DNA of 64,000 nt from Sitta carolinensis (lineage: Eukaryota > Chordata > Aves > Passeriformes > Sittidae), in NCBI GenBank assembly GCA_032173965.1, contig JAVUNC010000004.1, positions 22,979,001 through 23,043,000 of the forward strand, written 5' to 3'. Positions 46,377 through 64,000 of the stretch are shown here, one piece after another (position 1 is the stretch's first letter; each line of letters opens with the position of its first letter). Below the pieces are notes generated by a model. The model worked only from the letters and a program-made list of their open reading frames with translations, ran no database searches and had not been told where the DNA came from. A program made the position numbers and the translations under genes.

Positions 46377-48523
46377 GTAAGTTTAATGGTCCTTTGAGCT
46401 TGTGAAACTTCTTTTGTTTATCTGGGAGAGGATTTGTCCTCTAAATAGGTTTTGTGAATAAGAAAGCCTACTAGAAAAAATATTTTTTTAAAGCAGATAC
46501 TGTAAGGAGTTATTTTCTTCTTCATCCACTGTTTTTTGAAGTGTATGCAAAAACTTCGGTACATGTGGAAAATGCAAAATATTGACACCTGAATAAACCA
46601 GCATCTTACTGAAGTATAAATGTACTTTAATGTTATTTCCATCTGTACCTGTATAAAAACTGGAGAGGCATGTTATTGCTAAATGGAAAGATTTGCAATT
46701 TTTTGGCCCAGAAATTACATGGGCAATGGAGAATTACTGTGGCCTCCTAGAACTGTTAAGTAGGAAGAAAATGAAGCATTTTTCCTGCCTCTAATAATCA
46801 TTCTTAAGTACTGAATTGGGAATTAGTGCAAAAGTGGGTATGTGGGAACATGATGTACTGTGTGGACCTCGGTGCACTTCACGTATTATAATTGATTAAA
46901 TAGTAATTTCATTTTGCTTTTAAAACAACTAGAACTCTAGCTGGTTACTAGTCAATTATTCCAATAATTTTTCCTCCACTAAATTAACATCTGCAATTTA
47001 TTTCTGAAAGTTCCATACAGACATTGAAGTGCAGTTAATGGGGTATGAAATGTATTTTTACTGTAATTTTATTAACTGTTAAGAACTTTTGTTTAGCATT
47101 CTTTCTAAATCTACAACTTATGTAAATTTGCATATTCAACATGAAGCTTTATTTCACGGTTGAATGTTCTCAAAATTTAGGGAAACTGTAGCAGTTATTC
47201 TCAAATAAACCTAAAGAAATTAATTATCCATTATAATTTCATATTTTTTATAAAATGAGAAAGTAGATTGTTTTATATAACAAAGTAAGAATGGTAAAAC
47301 ATAATGTGAAAAAACAAATAAGAAGCATGATCTTTTTTTTCCCTTTTCTGTATTTCTGTGAAAAAATCTACACTGGATTTCATGTTAAGTTGCTTTGAGT
47401 TTTCTATTCCTTTTCAGACTACCTTGATAAACAACAAAGTATGCTATCAGTAAGAATGTACACAGCATTCTTTAGAAGTGATTCCTCTTGGGGTTTGGTT
47501 TTGAGATTCCATTGAGAGGTTTTATTCCTGAAGCAGAAGTAAGGAGAATTTGAGAGATAGTGAGAATGTAAAACTGAGGAAGGTTAGAGTTGTGCTAAGA
47601 ACCTGAATCACTTCTTTTTGCGATGTGCTGTTCTTGCATAGGAACAAGTTGGAGTCCAAGGAAATATTTCCATTCCAATCATTCCCTTAATTTAGTCACT
47701 CTCATTTCTTACTGTAACAGATACCTTACTTTTTTTGAAAAGGTGATTATTTGAGCATGAATGGTGGGTTTATTTGCTTTTTAATTTTTTTTCTTGTTTT
47801 TTTTCTTGTCTTTTTTTCTTGTACTTAGAGAAAATGGAGGTACATTCTAATTTCACATACTGTTTGATTACAGGTTAAAAGTAGGGGTTACCTTGCTATT
47901 ATGTTTTATTTGTTTGTACCAAGTCCAAGGCAGTTTTTGCAGCCTTCTGTTTCCTATTATAGCCTTCCTTCTGACATGTCCTCCTGTTGCTTCACTTTGG
48001 TGTTTGGAGTTCAAGCCACACAATCTTCTTTAGATGAAAGGTCATTTAAAGACATATTCCCTCTAACGTTTTACACCTGTGTTGATAAATTGGTCCTTTT
48101 TCCCTCATTAAACAATTGATCCATTCAGTGTCTACATCAGTATTTTTGATCACCTTCCCAGACTAGTCATCAGAAAGCCTCAAATTCTATAAACTTTTTT
48201 TTCAACAAATCAAAACTAGCCATGCAATATTAAATTATTTTTGTCATACAGGGTTTTCTTACTAAAATAAAGAAAGTTGGTGTCAGCCAGAAGTTAGCAC
48301 TGCTTTTCTTTGCCAGGTTGAACATTGAGATGCCATCATGGTTTTTAAGATCTTGGAGGATTTTGTTTGTTTGTTTGTTTTGTTGACTTTTTTAATTTCC
48401 TTTTATTATTGGTGTGGATATGCTTACTATCTCAAATACTGGAAGTATTTTCTTCAGTTGTCTGATTAAATGTAGTAACACAGGAAATGCAGTAATGTAG
48501 ACTCAGCATTTCTATTAAATTTC

Positions 48524-48860
48524 ATAGAATTATAAAGTGTTTTAGATTAGTAGGGACCTGTGAAGGTTGTCTAGTTCAACACTGTGCTCCAAGGGACTTG
48601 TCCAATCCACCCTTCTGGTAATAAATGAATAAATTAAAAGGAAAATTCATTTTCCCCAATTCCAAATTGTGTTTACTGCCTGTTATCCCTGTCTCTTGTC
48701 TCACAGCAGAGCACCTGCAAGAAGGGTCTGGCTTTGTCCTCCCTATGTCCTCATCATGCAGTTGTAGGCACCCCTAAGGTCTCCCCTTCCCTTTCTCTGC
48801 TCTAGGCTGAAAACTGACATTTCTTTAGGCTTCTCTTGATATGCTGTATGCTTGTTGGTA
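48524..48860 (-). mobile_element. Old CR1 LINE fragment
   Basis: On the + strand it begins CATAGAATTATAAAGTG and then GTAGGGACCTGTGAAGGTTG, TCTAGTTCAACACTGTGCTC, AAGAAGGGTCTGGCTTTGTC and CCTCATCATGCAGTTGTAGG. These are the reverse complement of a CR1 3' end. It is highly diverged, so an old copy; the right boundary is approximate. Confidence 0.7.
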
Positions 48861-49330
48861 TGTGTGGCCACTGTGCTAGTGTGATGACTCTTCTAGACTT
48901 GCTTTCTAAAATGTTTCTTGGAAATCCATGAAAAAAATTTTGGGAAGGTTTTTTTTTTTTTCGTTGTTTTTTTTTTTTTTTTTTAGTTTGGGATATGTAT
49001 ATCCTTACATATATAAGTTTGCTATGAAAAACAATAAAATACGAAACAGTAATTTCAAATACATTGAGATTATTTTATGGAACTCTTCAGACAGTAACTT
49101 AATTTGCATTCTTTAGGTTTATATAAAATCAGATCATGAAGTATTATTAGAAATTTCTTTTTGTCTCTGCTGCACTTAATGATGAGTAATGATGATGGCA
49201 TTTTCAGTGAAGAAGAGTGGTGGTAGTGTGAGTGAGTGGTGGGACCCACTGACAGCAGCTTTAATGGATGTCAGTATAAAATGACAGATTTATATTATCT
49301 TTCTCAAAACCATTTACTGTTTTCAAGATA

Positions 49331-49760
49331 GAAACATAGAATCATCAAGGCTGGGAGAGACCTACAGGATCATCAGTCCAACTGTCCACCCACACCCACT
49401 GTAACCCCTAAACAATATCACCCACCAGATCCAGATGCCTTTTGAACACCTCCAAGGATAGTGACTCCACAGCCTCTCTGGGCAACCTGTTCCAATGCCT
49501 GACCACTGTAACACTGAAATTTTTTTCTAATATCTGATCTGAATCCCCCCCTGTCTCAGCTTCAGGCCATTTCTTCTGGGCCTGTCACTGCCAGCACAGA
49601 AGAAGAGACCAGACCCCACCTCACTACAACCTCCTTTCAGGGGATTGTAGGGAGGTCCCCCCTGAGCCTCATCTTCTCCATCTAAACAACCCCAGAGCCC
49701 TCGCCCCTCCCCATACGGTATATATTCTAGACCCTTCGCAAGCCTTGTTGTCCTTACAAT
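49331..49760 (-). mobile_element. CR1 LINE 3' fragment
   Basis: The + strand shows CATAGAATCATCAAGGCTGG, GAGAGACCTACAGGATCATC, CCACCAGATCCAGATGCCTT, GACTCCACAGCCTCTCTGGG and CCAATGCCTGACCACTGTAA. This is a well-preserved CR1 3' end in reverse orientation. It is truncated at the CR1 5' side, near 49760. Confidence 0.88.
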
Positions 49761-51166
49761 ACTTTCTGTTTAGTTAGCTTACGGAAATATGTCTGGGGTT
49801 TTTGTTTTGTTTTGGGTTAACTTCTTGCATTGTAACTAATTCAGTCATCTGAAATCAAAGTTTTATAAAAATATTAGGCAAATAATAAGCATGAGAATTA
49901 AAAGCTAAACTTAATTTGGAGAAAAACCTCCACTAAATTATTGTGATGTATGAAGAAATATCTTCTCAAAATGATTTGCGGTGTTTAGTACACAATTTTA
50001 AAGCATATAATAATAATAAAATGAAGGAAGGGGAAAAAAAAGCAAAGATCACCCAGTAGAGTAATTTATTCACATTGTGGTGTACATTGAGCACCTACCT
50101 ACAGAGAATTTTTAGGGAGAAGTCCTAACCTTACTGAAAAAAAAACAGTGTGACCTTAGATAATTTTCATATTATTTTTCTTCCTGTTCTTAAAATGTAG
50201 TAATTTGTATCTTAAGTCATAAGAATAAATTTAATTGTATCAAAGAACATGCATATGTTTTTCAGTTAGGTTTTTTTACAAAACATATAGATATATTACA
50301 GCACCAGGTGATAAATGATTGTCATAGACAACCGGACATCTGGTGTTAATGCCGTTGTCGCAGTTTATAAAATACTGGTCAGTTATTTTACAGGTGAATG
50401 ACAAGGGAAGGAAAAAAGGAAAAAAACCTTCATAAAAATGTACAGAAATACATGCTATATCGTAATTCGTAGGGATTTTCTGTAATTTAAAGACAGTGAC
50501 TTTAATAGATGGAAAAAATGATGATTTTTCTAAATGGTATTTCCCAAGAATAAATGCAAACTGTTTAAATGCTATTTGTCCTCTGTTAAACATAATCATA
50601 CAGGCTACTGGAAAAAATCCTCAAATAAGTGTAAGAATTTGTTTAGGAGACTATGGGGGAAAAGAATATATTCCCTAACTATAGGATTGAGCTAATTACA
50701 GAACAGTATTTTTTTCTGTACATAAAGGGCACACATGACAAAGAAAGATAAATAATTCTAGATCTAGATAAGAGTTTTATATTAATGTTTAAGGTTCAGG
50801 AGTGAGGCAAAATGCATATTCCTAAAACTTTTTTAGGGTTTTTTTCACAGTTCCAGTTATTTACTAACACGTAGCATAAATGATCAGTAAAAGAGTCCTT
50901 AAGTTGTCTGACGGTTTCTTGGATGCTCTTTTTATTGAGTCATTTGGCCAAATCACTGTTATATCAGGTTGATGCTTTAGACTTTGTGTCTAGTTGAATA
51001 ATATGAGCTTTAGCTGATCAAGGCAATTGCGATTCAGGAACTGTACTGAATTGACCCCTTCAGAACACTAGTTCATGTTTTTGGGCTTGAAAAAATGAGA
51101 CCAGTTGCTTGGTAAAATAAGTCTTTGAAGACTATACAATACATAATTCACATAATGACACAGCAT

Positions 51167-63024
<11,858 letters not shown>

Positions 63025-64000
63025 CTGTTAAAAATACAATAGAAATTGAAGGCATTAAGAGAAGATGAATGATATTGCTAAGAATCAATTTATAGTGTAA
63101 TTGGCTTAAAGCAGTTCCAAAAAATATGTCTGGTCCTGAAAGAAATGACAGATCAAGGTACTTATTGTGTCTTGTTACTTTGTATCATTTAGAGACATTA
63201 CTCTGCAAGGACTGTGGTTGTTTGATACATTGAAAAGTGCCAACCCCTACTAATACGTTGAATGAAAAAACTCAGCATATTGCCTCTCATTCAGTTGAAC
63301 ATTTTCTCCTTCCACTCACTGCCCTGGCTGGATTCCTAAATGTATTATAACCTATGCATGCATTAACTAATATTATTTACATACCTAAGTATCAAATTAT
63401 TGTGTAAATAATGACTTCTGGCCAGGTCAAATACTCTTATATTGTGAAATTAATGATGAAACCTTTTATAATGCAGCAGACTGGTGGAACTACCCTTAAA
63501 AAATTCTAAGGTTTTTTTTTTTTTTTTCCCCCTGTGCTGAGCAGAAACAGCTTTGTATATATCAAGCCGAAGCTTGGTAGCTCAGCCCAACTCACTAAAG
63601 AGACATACGTTCTGGAATTCATTTGTGTAAAAAAATACATTTTCATATGCCTAAACCTTCTTATTCAGAACAGAATTTTAAGGTTCAGAACAGAACAATC
63701 TTAAGGCTCATCTTTTTGTTCAGGTCTTTATTAACTATGGAGGTTGGAATTTCCTGGCGTTTCGCCTACTGACTGATATTTCATATTTGACCCTTTTGGG
63801 GTTGGTTCTGTGTATTTTCTCTTTGAATTTAATCTAACAATCACAGTTAGTTACTACAAAGGTTTAGGTGCCATAGAAACATGTGCTTCTATTACAATTT
63901 CTTATTATGTTCTTTTTAGCTTGCTTATTCATTATTTACCTGTTTAAGTGCTTTGCCTTAAATAGAAAAATAACACGTTCAGTGTTTTAATTGCTTTTCC
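63025..64000 (-). other. ANGPT2 intron, cut by window edge
   Basis: AT-rich intron with a T tract at about 63512-63527. No upstream ANGPT2 exon is visible; the coiled-coil exons must lie beyond 64000. Confidence 0.65.

Larger units (their letters stand above)
46377..51166 (+). other. MCPH1 intron 12, part before ANGPT2, with ANGPT2 3' UTR at its right end
   Basis: Holds two - strand CR1 fragments (48524-48860, 49331-49760) and a long T tract at about 48949-48984. The - strand 3' untranslated region of ANGPT2 must begin at 51166 and run leftwards. Candidate poly(A) signals on that strand are TTTATT at 50931-50936 and at 50065-50070, but I cannot choose between them. No other gene was seen. 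Confidence 0.6.

Overview
The window is vertebrate nuclear DNA, almost certainly from a bird and possibly a songbird. The evidence is split genes with GT-AG introns, several CR1 LINE fragments (the main avian/reptilian LINE), LTR elements with the look of avian endogenous retroviruses, and two genes that match vertebrate families exon by exon. The species cannot be fixed from the sequence alone. It holds no prokaryotic genes, CRISPR arrays or operons.

MCPH1 (microcephalin) runs along the + strand from a CpG island at about 415-1015. Twelve coding exons are visible, from 614 to 46376. Exons 1-9 (614-23178) join in one intact frame of 597 codons: the N-terminal BRCT domain, the basic middle region and the large central exon (15340-16344). 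Downstream the gene looks damaged. Exon 10 with its consensus donor does not match the frame of exon 11, and exon 12 carries an in-frame TAG where the family has a conserved Trp. The rest of the gene would lie beyond 64000. If both lesions are real, this animal's MCPH1 keeps BRCT1 and the condensin-binding centre but loses the C-terminal BRCT pair.

ANGPT2 (angiopoietin-2) lies on the - strand inside MCPH1 intron 12. Its last five coding exons are seen at 63024-62897, 56725-56624, 56096-55930, 52808-52678 and 51327-51167. They encode the end of the linker and the whole fibrinogen-like domain, with the Tie2-contact residues intact. The upstream coiled-coil and signal-peptide exons lie past the right edge. 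This nested antisense layout is also found in mammals.

The rest is intron. Mobile DNA includes CR1 pieces at 1-395, 17155-18442, 18584-18725, 45770-45960, 48524-48860, 49331-49760 and 54345-54505. Four LTR units have TG...CA ends: 13644-13940, 26572-27084, 33839-35495 and 41983-42616. Three of them have exact target-site duplications, and one carries a GC-rich 39-bp minisatellite. Small tandem duplications and microsatellites are scattered through the introns.
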